Of a DNA stretch of 11,585 nucleotides, positions 1 to 7,047 are shown piece after piece. The notes under the pieces are model-generated. The model did no database searches. It had not been told where the DNA came from and saw nothing but the letters and a program-made list of their open reading frames with translations. The position numbers were made by a program, and so were the translations under genes. Source of the stretch: JADKCL01 sp046050405 (lineage in GTDB: Bacteria; Bacteroidota; Bacteroidia; J057; JADKCL01). Numbering within the stretch: position 1 is the stretch's first letter; the number at the start of each line of letters is the position of its first letter. The stretch spans positions 1 to 11,585 of the forward strand of contig JBJOPY010000217.1 in the NCBI GenBank assembly GCA_046050405.1, written 5' to 3'.

Positions 1-545
1 TCCCTCTGGCAGCCCATTGAGTCGATGGTGACGATGTCCCCCTCCACGTCCAGCCCGTCCAGCAATTGGGGGATTGCCGCGACCCCGTTGCTTTTGGAGT
101 CCACCTTCACCTGCCCCAGGACAAGCCCGCTGGAGTTCGCCCAGGCACCGGCAACGTGGATGGGATTCCGGCCCCGGCTCTTGTCATGCGACCCGCGGCT
201 GGTCTTGCCGTCCAGGCTGACGACCTCCCGTCCCCCCGGCCCGCCCAGTGAGCCCGCACACCGCAGGAACACCGATTCAAAGGAGCCGGGCCTGATCCGC
301 ACGAAAACACGGCGGACCGTGTCGTGAGAGGGGATTCCGTTTGAAAGGTGGAGGTGCCCCCGAAGGAATTCCAGCCGCGTCCTGCCGAACAGCCCGGTCT
401 CCTCCCAACCCTCACAGCCGCAGACCACGGCCATGACGGTCAACAGGAGGATGTCGCTGAGCAAATGGAGCTTCTTCCGGTTGATGCGCGGGTCCTCGAC
501 TTCCGACAAATGGCGTTTCAACGGGTCAATATGTTCTTTTTCCAT
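1..545 (-). CDS. ISAs1-family (H-repeat-associated type) DDE transposase, 3' end missing at the window edge
   Basis: The frame is open from an ATG at 545 to the window edge, giving 181 codons that begin MEKEHIDPLKRHLSEVEDPR. The N-terminal part (about residues 5-90, including RINRKKLHLLSDILLLTVMAVVCGC) matches the helical domain that precedes the DDE domain in ISAs1/H-repeat transposases. The first two catalytic aspartates are visible at about D112 in SLDGKTSRGSHD and D175 in TIDSMGCQ. The catalytic glutamate would lie beyond the edge. The protein cuts and joins IS ends during transposition. No frame break is seen in this part, unlike the right-hand copy, so this copy may be functional if the remainder is intact. 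The antisense open frames here are shadows. Confidence 0.9.
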   Translation of the reverse strand, partial: MEKEHIDPLKRHLSEVEDPRINRKKLHLLSDILLLTVMAVVCGCEGWEETGLFGRTRLEFLRGHLHLSNGIPSHDTVRRVFVRIRPGSFESVFLRCAGSLGGPGGREVVSLDGKTSRGSHDKSRGRNPIHVAGAWANSSGLVLGQVKVDSKSNGVAAIPQLLDGLDVEGDIVTIDSMGCQR

Positions 546-658
546 GTGAAATTAACTTTTCTGGAAAACCAGACATTCGCAACGCAAGCACGCAGCCTCG
601 TTTTGGCAGCCCAAATGAGGATTCCTCACAAGTGAACTGTTTTTAATGCGTTTGCCCT
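1..658 (-). mobile_element. ISAs1-family insertion sequence, 5' part, cut by the window edge
   Basis: This is the upstream end and first part of an insertion sequence whose transposase reads leftward out of the window. Comparison with the second copy at 10635-11585 fixes the inner end: the two remain alignable upstream of the transposase start until the shared motif agggcaaacgcatta (minus strand, 644-658 here), and beyond it they differ completely. That motif is therefore the probable terminal repeat. The other end and any target duplication lie outside the window, so the full length and the inverted repeat cannot be confirmed. Assignment to ISAs1 rests on the transposase motifs LDGKT and IDSMGCQ. 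Confidence 0.85.
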
Positions 659-708
659 TCCTAAAAGTGGAGAAGAGCCCCAATTGCCAGCACCAGCGAA
701 GCCGCCAT

Positions 709-735
709 CCTGTTGGATGCCCAGGCATCCTCAGG
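709..735 (-). terminator. Hairpin downstream of the membrane glycosyltransferase gene
   Basis: GGATGCC (715-721) pairs with GGCATCC (724-730); the two-base gap means the innermost pair probably opens to leave a four-base loop. An outer CCTG/CAGG (709-712 with 732-735) extends the stem across a small asymmetric bulge. It lies about 85 bases past the stop codon of the minus-strand gene. No clear T-run follows on the minus strand, so intrinsic termination is only a possibility; it could also be an RNA 3'-end stabiliser. Confidence 0.4.
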
Positions 736-751
736 AGTACTTCGGCAGTCT

Positions 752-773
752 TCCTGCCCATCATGTGGCAGGA
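752..773. repeat. 7-bp inverted repeat that competes with a neighbouring stem
   Basis: TCCTGCC (752-758) pairs with GGCAGGA (767-773) around an eight-base loop. The same CTGCC (754-758) can instead pair with GGCAG (744-748) around a five-base loop, so the two stems exclude each other. The role is unknown; the simplest reading is 3' UTR structure of the minus-strand gene. Confidence 0.4.
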
Positions 774-820
774 GAAAGGCCATACGTCAGGAAAAGATGC
801 CAACCCTCAAACGACAGTTC

Positions 821-2182
821 TCACCTCTCTCCCCGCTTGGCCGCCTCGTAATCAGGTGCCATGAGTTCCTGTGACTGGGTAGGCGACCGCCTGTCGCGAC
901 CGAAGGCATTCCAATATGCCCGTGCAGTCATGGAGTCGTAATGGAGGATTCCACGACCATACTGGAAGGTCTGAAAAAGATTCAATGCCACGAAAAGACC
1001 CAGCAAGCTCCAAGCCGCAATCTTGAGCGCTTTCGCCCGGAGCCATTCCTGCATCCGCGTGAACACCACAGCGAGCCCCAATGCGAGGAGGGGATAATAG
1101 TCAATGAATGTCCGCTGCCCGAAACTGCCACCATACCACCAGCACCACCAGCAGGAAATCACGTAGGTGCCCAGGAAAAGGGTGACCGGAACCACCACAG
1201 CAAAGGGAGGAGCCTCACGTCGAAGGAACAGCAGCCCGGCAATGCCCAGTGCCATCAGTGGCGTGTACACGAGCCAGCCATTCCGGTAACTGAAGAGCAC
1301 GCTCAGCACCTTGGGGTCATTCCAGAAAAACGATTCGTCACCGTAGCTGTAATAAATCCAGTGGCCGGTCAGGTGCCTCCAATAGAGCAACTGTGGAAGC
1401 AGGATCAGCGCCTGCAGCAGCACCCAAAGCAGGAATGTTGGAAACTGCCGTATCCAGAACCGAATCCGGTCGCGCACCAGCTGCCCTGATACGACCCCAA
1501 AGCCTAGCGGAATACACCACATGAGTATAAGGGAAGGCCGGATCAATACCAGCAAACCGCAAACAACACCAATCCCGACGGCCGACCGCCAGTGGGGTGC
1601 AGCATGAAAGCGAATGGTCAGCAGCATCAATCCACTCACCAGGGAAAACAGATAGACGTGCGGCATGGTGGCTTGACCGAAGGAATAGTAATACAGATTG
1701 GTTCCGAAGGCCAAGACAAGCATCGTCACCGACGTCACCTTGTCCGGGAAGTACGTCAGCAGCACCTTCCGCAACCAAGCCATTCCCAGGCACAAATAGA
1801 AGATGGCACTCAGCTGGAGCCAAAACTTGTAGGGTCCGGAATAGCCGTGTGCCTCGTAGCCCAATACCAATGCCGAACCATGCGCTACCAGGAAAAACGG
1901 TGCATAAAGCCAGCTCAGGCCCATGGTGTATTTTTGCACCGGCCCGAAGCCATCCTTCCAGATTACGCCCCAGACTTTGTCGGAATAGAAATCGTTCCCG
2001 GGGGCATAGCTCATCGAGATGTCTCCATGGACCACGACAGCGGGAAGGTAGCAGTAGTAGGAGACGACGTCCCCCTCGAAGACCTTGCCGCGATACCACC
2101 GTCCGAGTACAAAAAACTGCACCAACGACGCCATGGCGATGAACCAAAGCACATTCTTGGAGGTGATGCTGCTGAAACGCAT
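821..2182 (-). CDS. Multi-pass membrane protein, probable GT-C-fold glycosyltransferase
   Basis: The product has 453 residues and about ten hydrophobic segments, beginning with residues 11-27 and including stretches near 95-109, 122-140, 150-168, 173-190, 202-232, 248-267, 305-320, 327-347, 362-377 and 388-404. An acidic FEGDVVSYY motif (residues 35-43) follows the first segment, as in GT-C enzymes where acidic residues in the first outer loop form the active site. WWCWWYGGSFGQR (345-357) and NLFQTFQYGRGILHYD (401-416) resemble a Bacteroidota membrane-protein family usually labelled hypothetical or GT39-like; that is from memory. Such enzymes transfer a sugar from a polyprenyl-phosphate donor at the periplasmic face. 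The gene lies 125 bp downstream of a DPM1/GtrB-like synthase that could make the donor. An in-frame stop sits five codons upstream of the ATG, which supports this start; no Shine-Dalgarno is evident. The substrate is unknown. A flippase or a plain transporter-like protein is less likely. Confidence 0.72.
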   Translation of the reverse strand: MRFSSITSKNVLWFIAMASLVQFFVLGRWYRGKVFEGDVVSYYCYLPAVVVHGDISMSYAPGNDFYSDKVWGVIWKDGFGPVQKYTMGLSWLYAPFFLVAHGSALVLGYEAHGYSGPYKFWLQLSAIFYLCLGMAWLRKVLLTYFPDKVTSVTMLVLAFGTNLYYYSFGQATMPHVYLFSLVSGLMLLTIRFHAAPHWRSAVGIGVVCGLLVLIRPSLILMWCIPLGFGVVSGQLVRDRIRFWIRQFPTFLLWVLLQALILLPQLLYWRHLTGHWIYYSYGDESFFWNDPKVLSVLFSYRNGWLVYTPLMALGIAGLLFLRREAPPFAVVVPVTLFLGTYVISCWWCWWYGGSFGQRTFIDYYPLLALGLAVVFTRMQEWLRAKALKIAAWSLLGLFVALNLFQTFQYGRGILHYDSMTARAYWNAFGRDRRSPTQSQELMAPDYEAAKRGER

Positions 2183-2269
2183 TCGGCGGTGGAATTAGCA
2201 CAAGACTGACCGATCCAAACGAACATGTTTGCAGATCCATGCCCTCCTCGTGCTGCTGATCGACCGGCA

Positions 2270-2282
2270 CCCGCCTTGCGGG
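2270..2282 (-). terminator. Small GC-rich hairpin between the two glycosyltransferase genes
   Basis: CCCGC (2270-2274) and GCGGG (2278-2282) form a 5-bp stem with a three-base loop, starting about 25 bases past the stop codon of the upstream GT2 gene. There is no T-run. It could attenuate or stabilise the message between the two genes, but it is weak and may be chance. Confidence 0.25.
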
Positions 2283-2307
2283 ATCACAAGGCATCCTTCA
2301 AGGACGT

Positions 2308-3291
2308 TCATCCTTCTTCACCCTCACTTCCCAGGTTGTCTTCCGCCACGATGTACAGTGGCCGTTTCCGCACATTGGCTCCGATCCTCGCGAGGTACTC
2401 CCCGATGATGCCGATTCCGACCAGTTGTATGCCGCCGATAAAGAGGAATGAAACCATTTGCGAGGCCCATCCGGTCTGATAACCCGGGGAAAAGAAGTAG
2501 CTCAGGATGGCGTAGATGATCAGCAGGAATGCGACCCCTGAGACCGCGAAACCCGCCAGGGTGATAAACCTCAGCGGCACCTCGGAGAATGCCGTGATGC
2601 CGTCCAACGCGAACCGAACCATCTTGGCGTAGGAGTAGCTTGTGTGGCCGCTATGGCGCTCGTCGCGGTCGTATTCGACCGAGGTCTGCCGAAATCCAGC
2701 CCAGGATATCTGCCCCCTCAGGAACTTGTGCTGCTCGGGCATCTGCTTGAGGACGTCCACCACCTTGCGGTCGATGATGCGAAAGTCCCCGGTATCCAGC
2801 GGGATGTCGATCTTGGTCATGAGCCGCATCAGTCTGTAAAATAACCGTGCCGTCCATTTCTTCATCAAGCCCTCGCCCTTGCGCCGCCGCCGGCGGGCAT
2901 AGACAACCTCGAAGCCTTCCTTGTGGCGCCTGTAAAGGTCTGCAATCAGCTCCGGCGGATCCTGCAAGTCTGCATCGATGATCACCACCGCCCGCCCCCG
3001 TGAATGGTCAAGCCCCGCAGTCACTGCCACCTGATGCCCAAAGTTCCGGCTGAGGTCGAGGAACCGAACGGCAGTGTTGCTGGCTGCCAGTTCCCGAATC
3101 ACTGCCATGGAATGGTCTTGGCTCCCGTCATTGACGAACAGGATTTCGTAGCTGACTCCCAGGCCTTGCATCACCGCCATCATACGGCTATGCAGCATGG
3201 GCAGATTTCCCTCCTCATTGTGGACAGGGACGACAACGGATATGTAGGGCTTCGCGGCCATGTGCACCAATTTAGGATTTTCTCCGGTCAT
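2308..3291 (-). CDS. GT2-family polyprenyl-phosphate sugar synthase (DPM1/GtrB-like), membrane-anchored
   Basis: The protein has 327 residues. It opens with a GT-A fold: ISVVVPVHNEEGNL (17-30), EILFVNDGSQDHS (49-61) and DADLQDPPEL (106-115), which carries the metal and nucleotide-sugar binding aspartates. A basic RRRRRKGEG stretch (133-141) and the conserved GDFRIIDRKV (168-177) and FALDGITAFSEVPLR (227-241) follow. The C-terminus has two membrane helices (about 243-266 and 278-301). This is the layout of GtrB and prokaryotic dolichol-phosphate mannosyltransferase homologues, which move glucose, mannose or a similar sugar from a nucleotide donor to undecaprenyl phosphate at the cytoplasmic face. 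The sugar cannot be read from sequence. The start may be this ATG or the in-frame ATG at 3261 (MAAKPYIS), which trims a poorly conserved ten residues. The product probably feeds the GT-C protein encoded next. Confidence 0.88.
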   Translation of the reverse strand: MTGENPKLVHMAAKPYISVVVPVHNEEGNLPMLHSRMMAVMQGLGVSYEILFVNDGSQDHSMAVIRELAASNTAVRFLDLSRNFGHQVAVTAGLDHSRGRAVVIIDADLQDPPELIADLYRRHKEGFEVVYARRRRRKGEGLMKKWTARLFYRLMRLMTKIDIPLDTGDFRIIDRKVVDVLKQMPEQHKFLRGQISWAGFRQTSVEYDRDERHSGHTSYSYAKMVRFALDGITAFSEVPLRFITLAGFAVSGVAFLLIIYAILSYFFSPGYQTGWASQMVSFLFIGGIQLVGIGIIGEYLARIGANVRKRPLYIVAEDNLGSEGEEG

Positions 3292-3407
3292 TGCCCCCAG
3301 ACAATGAATCCATCGACAAGGGGTCCCGACTCCAATGGCATGTAACGGTTGTTTATCCAGACTGGCCGCCCATTCTCAAAACCATGGACATCGGTTCCCA
3401 AACGCAG

Positions 3408-3437
3408 GCGGTCGCAAAGCCCAGGGCTTGCGACCGC
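3408..3437 (-). terminator. Strong GC-rich hairpin after accC
   Basis: GCGGTCGCAA (3408-3417) and TTGCGACCGC (3428-3437) are perfectly complementary over 10 bp. The ten-base loop, agcccagggc, can itself form a few pairs. It starts about 26 bases past the accC stop and lies ahead of the GT2 gene. The minus-strand sequence after it (CTGCGTTTGGG) has only a short T-run, so termination efficiency is uncertain. It marks the end of the efp-accB-accC unit. Confidence 0.6.
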
Positions 3438-3462
3438 AATCAGGTTCCCATACGGGGAAGCA

Positions 3463-4812
3463 TCAGCCCATGATCTTGTTCTCCTCGATGAACTTCGTGG
3501 AATACACCCCTGACCTGAAGATTTCGTTTTGCATGAGCTTTTTGTGGAAGGGGATAGTGGTCTTGATACCCTCCACGATGAATTCGTCCAGTGCACGCTC
3601 CATCTTGGAAATCACCTCCTCCCGCGTGCGGGCAGTGACGATCAGCTTGCCGATCATGGAGTCATAATAGGGGGGGATCACATAGCCTGCATACACGTGC
3701 GTGTCCACCCGCACACCATGCCCCCCCGGCTTGTGAAAGCCGGTGATCTTTCCCGGAGAAGGACGGAAGTCATTGCTCGGGTCTTCCGCATTGATGCGCA
3801 CCTCCATCGAATGCACTTCCCCGGGGAAATAGTGGTGACCCGATACCTCGATTCCCGCTGCGACCTTGATCTGCTCCTTGATGAGGTCATAGCCGAAGAC
3901 TTCCTCGGTGACCGGGTGCTCCACTTGTATGCGGGTGTTCATTTCCATGAAGTAGAACTTGCCTGTCTTGTCCACGATGAACTCCACTGTTCCGGCACTG
4001 TCGTAGTTGACAGACTTTGCAGCTTTGACGGCAGCCTCCCCCATCCTGGCACGGAGCTCGTTGTCCATGAAAGGTGCCGGGCTGGGGCATTCCTCCACGA
4101 GTTTCTGGTGACGGCGCTGAATCGTACAGTCGCGTTCGCTCAGGTGGGAGACATTGCCGTATTGGTCGCCGACGACCTGGATCTCTATGTGGCGCGGCTG
4201 CTCGATGAATTTCTCCATGTACATGCCATCGTTGCCGAAGGCCGCCGCCGCTTCGCGGCGGGCATCTTCCCAGAACGGGGCGAGCTGCGCTTCATCCCAG
4301 ACGATGCGCATCCCTTTGCCGCCGCCGCCGGCGGTGGCTTTGAGCAGGACGGGATAACCGATCTTGCTTGCGATCTTGATCGCCTGCGGAAGGTCTTTCA
4401 GCAAGCCGTCCGAACCCGGGACCACGGGAACACCGGCCTTCCTCATGGTCGTCTTGGCCATGGACTTGTCGCCCATGTTGCGGATCGCATCGGGACGGGG
4501 GCCGATGAACTTGATGCCATATTCGGCGCAGACCTCGGCAAACTCCACATTCTCGGACAAGAACCCGTATCCGGGGTGGATGGCATCCACGCCGGTGATT
4601 TCTGCCGCAGCGATGATGTTGGGGATGCTCAGGTAGCTCTCCCTGCTGGACGGCGGCCCGATGCAAACAGCTTCGTCCGAAAACCGTACATGCAAGCTGT
4701 CCCGGTCGGCAGTCGAATAGATGCCGACCGTTTTGATGCCCATTTCGCGGCAGGTGCGTTGAATACGCAGCGCAATTTCGCCACGATTCGCAATTAGGAT
4801 CTTCTTAAACAA
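3463..4812 (-). CDS. accC: Biotin carboxylase subunit of acetyl-CoA carboxylase
   Basis: AccC carboxylates the biotin on AccB using ATP and bicarbonate, the first half-reaction of malonyl-CoA synthesis. The 449-residue length is normal. The N-terminal domain begins MFKKILIANRGEIALRI. The ATP-grasp lysines are at K116 (GDKSMAK) and K158 (LLKATAGGGGKGM), followed by MEKFIEQPRHIEIQV (199-213), ERDCTIQRRHQKLVEE (226-241) and the active-site MEMNTRIQVEHPVTE (289-303). The start is a TTG at 4812: it gives the family's normal N-terminus and no in-frame ATG lies close upstream. An out-of-frame ATG at 4817 opens a seven-codon frame overlapping this start. It begins 11 bases after accB, so the two are surely co-transcribed. 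The carboxyltransferase genes are not in the window. Confidence 0.97.
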   Translation of the reverse strand: MFKKILIANRGEIALRIQRTCREMGIKTVGIYSTADRDSLHVRFSDEAVCIGPPSSRESYLSIPNIIAAAEITGVDAIHPGYGFLSENVEFAEVCAEYGIKFIGPRPDAIRNMGDKSMAKTTMRKAGVPVVPGSDGLLKDLPQAIKIASKIGYPVLLKATAGGGGKGMRIVWDEAQLAPFWEDARREAAAAFGNDGMYMEKFIEQPRHIEIQVVGDQYGNVSHLSERDCTIQRRHQKLVEECPSPAPFMDNELRARMGEAAVKAAKSVNYDSAGTVEFIVDKTGKFYFMEMNTRIQVEHPVTEEVFGYDLIKEQIKVAAGIEVSGHHYFPGEVHSMEVRINAEDPSNDFRPSPGKITGFHKPGGHGVRVDTHVYAGYVIPPYYDSMIGKLIVTARTREEVISKMERALDEFIVEGIKTTIPFHKKLMQNEIFRSGVYSTKFIEENKIMG

Positions 4813-4823
4813 GGCATTGACAA

Positions 4824-5336
4824 TTATTGGACCTCTATCAAGAAAAGGGGCTGATTGAACTCGACGGGCCGGGCATTCTCCACCAGAATCTTCACAATGG
4901 TGCCCTCGATGTCGCTCTCGATTTCATTGAACAGCTTCATGGCCTCGATGATTCCCAGGATTTTACCCTTGGAGATCTTGTCGCCGACCTTGACGAATGG
5001 CTCTTTTTCAGGGGAATTTGACCGGTAAAACGTTCCAATGAACGGAGCAAGGAATTCCTTGAGGTTTTTTTCATTCCCCGATGCGGTTTCTACAGGTTTA
5101 GGTTCTGCCACGGGGGTTTCTGTTTGCGTGATGGCTCCAGGGGGCTGAAGGGGCAGTGCTGCCGCATACGGTTGCTGCTGCTGTGGCACAAACGGTTGCT
5201 GCTGCATCTGAAGATAGCCGACGCCCTCCGGCCTGCGTTGCACCCGGAGACGGAAATCGTTTTGCTCGATCTCCACGTCTGTAAGTGTGCTACGGTTGAT
5301 GAATTTCAGAAGTTCCTGAATGTCTTTAATATCCAT
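4824..5336 (-). CDS. accB: Biotin carboxyl carrier protein of acetyl-CoA carboxylase
   Basis: AccB carries the covalently bound biotin between biotin carboxylase and carboxyltransferase. The 170-residue protein has an N-terminal helical part (MDIKDIQELLKFINRS, 1-16), a Q- and P-rich flexible linker (about 43-88, with QQQPFVPQQQQPYAAALPLQ), and a C-terminal biotinyl domain (about 94-170). The biotin-acceptor lysine is K134 in IIEAMKLFNEIES; the residue after the lysine is Leu rather than the Met of E. coli, a common variant. The APFIGTFYRSNSPEKEPFV segment (97-115) is the usual start of the domain. It sits 29 bases after efp and 11 before accC. No Shine-Dalgarno is clear upstream of the ATG, as is usual in Bacteroidota. 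Confidence 0.96.
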   Translation of the reverse strand: MDIKDIQELLKFINRSTLTDVEIEQNDFRLRVQRRPEGVGYLQMQQQPFVPQQQQPYAAALPLQPPGAITQTETPVAEPKPVETASGNEKNLKEFLAPFIGTFYRSNSPEKEPFVKVGDKISKGKILGIIEAMKLFNEIESDIEGTIVKILVENARPVEFNQPLFLIEVQ

Positions 5337-5365
5337 AATTGCGGAATCATTTCTAGGGTAATAGA

Positions 5366-5935
5366 TTAATCCTTGGCTCTTTCCATGTAGGAGCCGTCTT
5401 CCGTGTTGATCTTGATCCGGTCACCGATGTTCACGAACAAAGGGACACGCACTTCAGCGCCACCTTCGACCGTGGCAGGCTTCATGGCATTCGTCGCCGT
5501 GTCACCGCGTATCCCAGGCTCCGTGTAGGTCACCTCCAAGACCACGGTTGCCGGCGGTTCCACGGATAGGATGCTGTCATTGTCATTGACATTGAAGAGA
5601 ATCTCCACGAGGTCATTTTCCTTGATGAACTGTGGATTGGGCACCTTGCTGGAGTCAATGGGAATCTGGTCGTAGGTTTCGGTGTCCATCATGATGAAGT
5701 ATGAGTCCTCACGGTAGAGGAACTGGTATTGACGACGCTCCACGCGCACAACGTCGATTTTGGCGCCCGATGGAAAGGTGTTTTCCAATACACGGCCTGT
5801 CGTGAGGCTCTTGAGTTTCGTTCTCACGAAAGCGGATCCTTTGCCTGGCTTCACATGGAGGAATTCCACGATCGAAAAAATATCATGGTTAAACTCGATT
5901 GTGAGACCCTTTTTGATGTCTGAGGTACTACCCAT
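5366..5935 (-). CDS. efp: Translation elongation factor P
   Basis: EF-P binds between the P and E sites of stalled ribosomes and promotes peptide bond formation at polyproline runs. The sequence shows the KOW-like first domain (STSDIKKGLTIEFNHDIFSIVEF), two OB-type domains and the conserved C-terminus GDRIKINTEDGSYMERAKD. The tip loop reads HVKPGKGSAF; the lysine at residue 32 (counting from MGST) occupies the position modified in E. coli. No epmA/epmB or other modification gene is in the window. I place the start at the ATG at 5935 (MGSTSDIKKG, 189 residues), which matches the usual EF-P N-terminus. An ATG three codons upstream (5944, MRIMGST) is possible. It heads the efp-accB-accC cluster, after a strong hairpin that insulates it from the lipoprotein gene. 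Confidence 0.96.
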   Translation of the reverse strand: MGSTSDIKKGLTIEFNHDIFSIVEFLHVKPGKGSAFVRTKLKSLTTGRVLENTFPSGAKIDVVRVERRQYQFLYREDSYFIMMDTETYDQIPIDSSKVPNPQFIKENDLVEILFNVNDNDSILSVEPPATVVLEVTYTEPGIRGDTATNAMKPATVEGGAEVRVPLFVNIGDRIKINTEDGSYMERAKD

Positions 5936-5990
5936 AATTCTCATCTTAAATTTAGAGGGGGAAAATTAAGAAAATTTCGGGAAGCTATGA

Positions 5991-6018
5991 CCGAATGGCG
6001 AGCCGATCTCCCATTCGG
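5991..6018 (-). terminator. Strong hairpin between the lipoprotein gene and efp
   Basis: CCGAATGG (5991-5998) and CCATTCGG (6011-6018) form a perfect 8-bp stem. GAG/CTC (6000-6002 with 6008-6010) extends it inward past one bulged base, leaving a five-base loop. It begins about 25 bases after the lipoprotein stop. T-rich stretches (AAATTTTCTTAATTTTC) follow on the minus strand a dozen or so bases later. It probably ends the lipoprotein transcript; the AT-rich segment between it and efp would then hold the efp promoter. Confidence 0.65.
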
Positions 6019-6042
6019 GATGCTTCTTTGAAGGAATCGACG

Positions 6043-7047
6043 CTACAGGACCCCCAGACCTTCGCCCAGGGCGTACTGATGGAAGGACTTCACGAAGCGT
6101 CCTTGAAAGTTCAAGCTGTCCATCACCGACAACCCCTCGATGGACTTTGCTACAAAATCCCGTCCACGCGTGTAAAACAAGGTTCCTTCGAAAAAATCTG
6201 CCTCGAAATCCAAGATGGAATCCGCGAAGACGGTTGAGGCTTCATCCGTGAGGTTCGGCCCGGCAGCCATCAAGTCGTAAAGGTACTCCCTGCCAAAGCG
6301 AATGCTGAAGTAGGGGGTGGGTCGAAGTTTGGAATAGAACACAGGATACTTCACGCCGATAAGGTAGTCGGCATTCGGATCGATCGACACCCGATAGGTT
6401 CTGAGGCTGTCATGCGACATCACCACGATGGCATGGTAGCGATTCAGCAGCAGCTCATCCACTGGAAGACCGTTTCTGACGGTGGCGCGGGGGGTCATGG
6501 CGGACTCGTCGTAGATCGCCACGAGGCTGTCATCGATTTGCAGGTAAAACTTGCCGCTGTTATAGATGCAAATTCCAGGCTTCCCTTTGAGCTGAATCTT
6601 TTGAATATCGCCGTTTTTCCGCTTTAGGAATGCGATCTCATGAGCGAGCGAATCTGCGACAAGCACTTGCTTCACCCCCACGGCAAAATGGTGAGGTGCA
6701 AGCGGAAGGTGGCCAAACTTCTCCTTGATGCTGCCAGAGGTGGGATTCACTTGCAGGAGACTATGTTGGTTGCCGCTGGCCAGCCATACGAGGTTGTCCA
6801 CCATGCCGGCATCGCTAAGGTCTGCGTCGGAAATGTTCGCCTTGGAGTTCCAGGATGAATCCAACTGGTGCAAGTCCTGGCGATATTGGTAAAGGCTCAG
6901 ATTCCCGCTCGGCGTCCTCACGAGGAAGAAGCTCGCGTACGTGCGTATCTCATGACCTGAGTCGCCGTCCAGCCCACGGCAGCCGCATACGGCAAGCATA
7001 ATTGCGACTGCAGCAAGAAGACCATTCTGTAGGATCAATTTTCGCAC
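6043..7047 (-). CDS. Predicted lipoprotein with a possible beta-propeller-like body, function unknown
   Basis: The 334-residue protein begins with a signal peptide (MRKLILQNGLLAAVAIMLAVCGC). The best lipobox uses Cys23 (VCGC, Gly at -1); Cys21 is preceded by Val and fits less well. The mature start, CRGLDGDSGHE, has acidic residues soon after the cysteine, compatible with the export signal of surface lipoproteins in Bacteroidota, though this is weak. The rest is rich in short beta-strand patterns with recurring blade-like units (NLVWLASGNQHSLLQVN, KQVLVADSLAHEIAFLK, GKFYLQIDDSLVAIYDE, YHAIVVMSHDSLRTYRV), suggesting a propeller-like fold. No catalytic motif is recognised. The start codon is GTG at 7047, placed so that the signal peptide is complete. 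It is transcribed on its own, between a promoter candidate at 7093-7123 and the hairpin at 5991-6018. Confidence 0.75.
   Translation of the reverse strand: MRKLILQNGLLAAVAIMLAVCGCRGLDGDSGHEIRTYASFFLVRTPSGNLSLYQYRQDLHQLDSSWNSKANISDADLSDAGMVDNLVWLASGNQHSLLQVNPTSGSIKEKFGHLPLAPHHFAVGVKQVLVADSLAHEIAFLKRKNGDIQKIQLKGKPGICIYNSGKFYLQIDDSLVAIYDESAMTPRATVRNGLPVDELLLNRYHAIVVMSHDSLRTYRVSIDPNADYLIGVKYPVFYSKLRPTPYFSIRFGREYLYDLMAAGPNLTDEASTVFADSILDFEADFFEGTLFYTRGRDFVAKSIEGLSVMDSLNFQGRFVKSFHQYALGEGLGVL

Larger units (their letters stand above)
659..820. other. Short intergenic region with several hairpins, no gene
   Basis: The region lies between the IS end and the stop codon of the membrane glycosyltransferase gene. 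No credible coding frame is seen. It contains three inverted repeats between 709 and 773, two of which compete for the same bases. They are most simply read as the 3' untranslated region and terminator of the minus-strand gene at 821-2182. Confidence 0.6.

Noticed and set aside
1338..2294. Open frame of 318 codons on the minus strand in another frame over the membrane protein, with a GGAGG-like site ahead of an internal ATG
   Set aside because: The overlapping 453-residue frame has coherent membrane segments and family-like motifs; this one has low-complexity composition and none.
3445..3459. TTCCC/GGGAA inverted repeat just after the accC stop codon
   Set aside because: A 5-bp stem beside a much stronger hairpin at 3408-3437; not worth a separate call.
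3529..4797. Open frame of 422 codons on the plus strand, antisense to accC
   Set aside because: The minus strand encodes an unmistakable AccC; the opposite frame stays open because of GC-rich codon use and shows no recognisable motif.
5949..5956. TAAATTTA on the minus strand as the -7 box for efp
   Set aside because: It misses the final G of the consensus, has no -33 partner at the right distance, and would leave almost no leader before the start codon.
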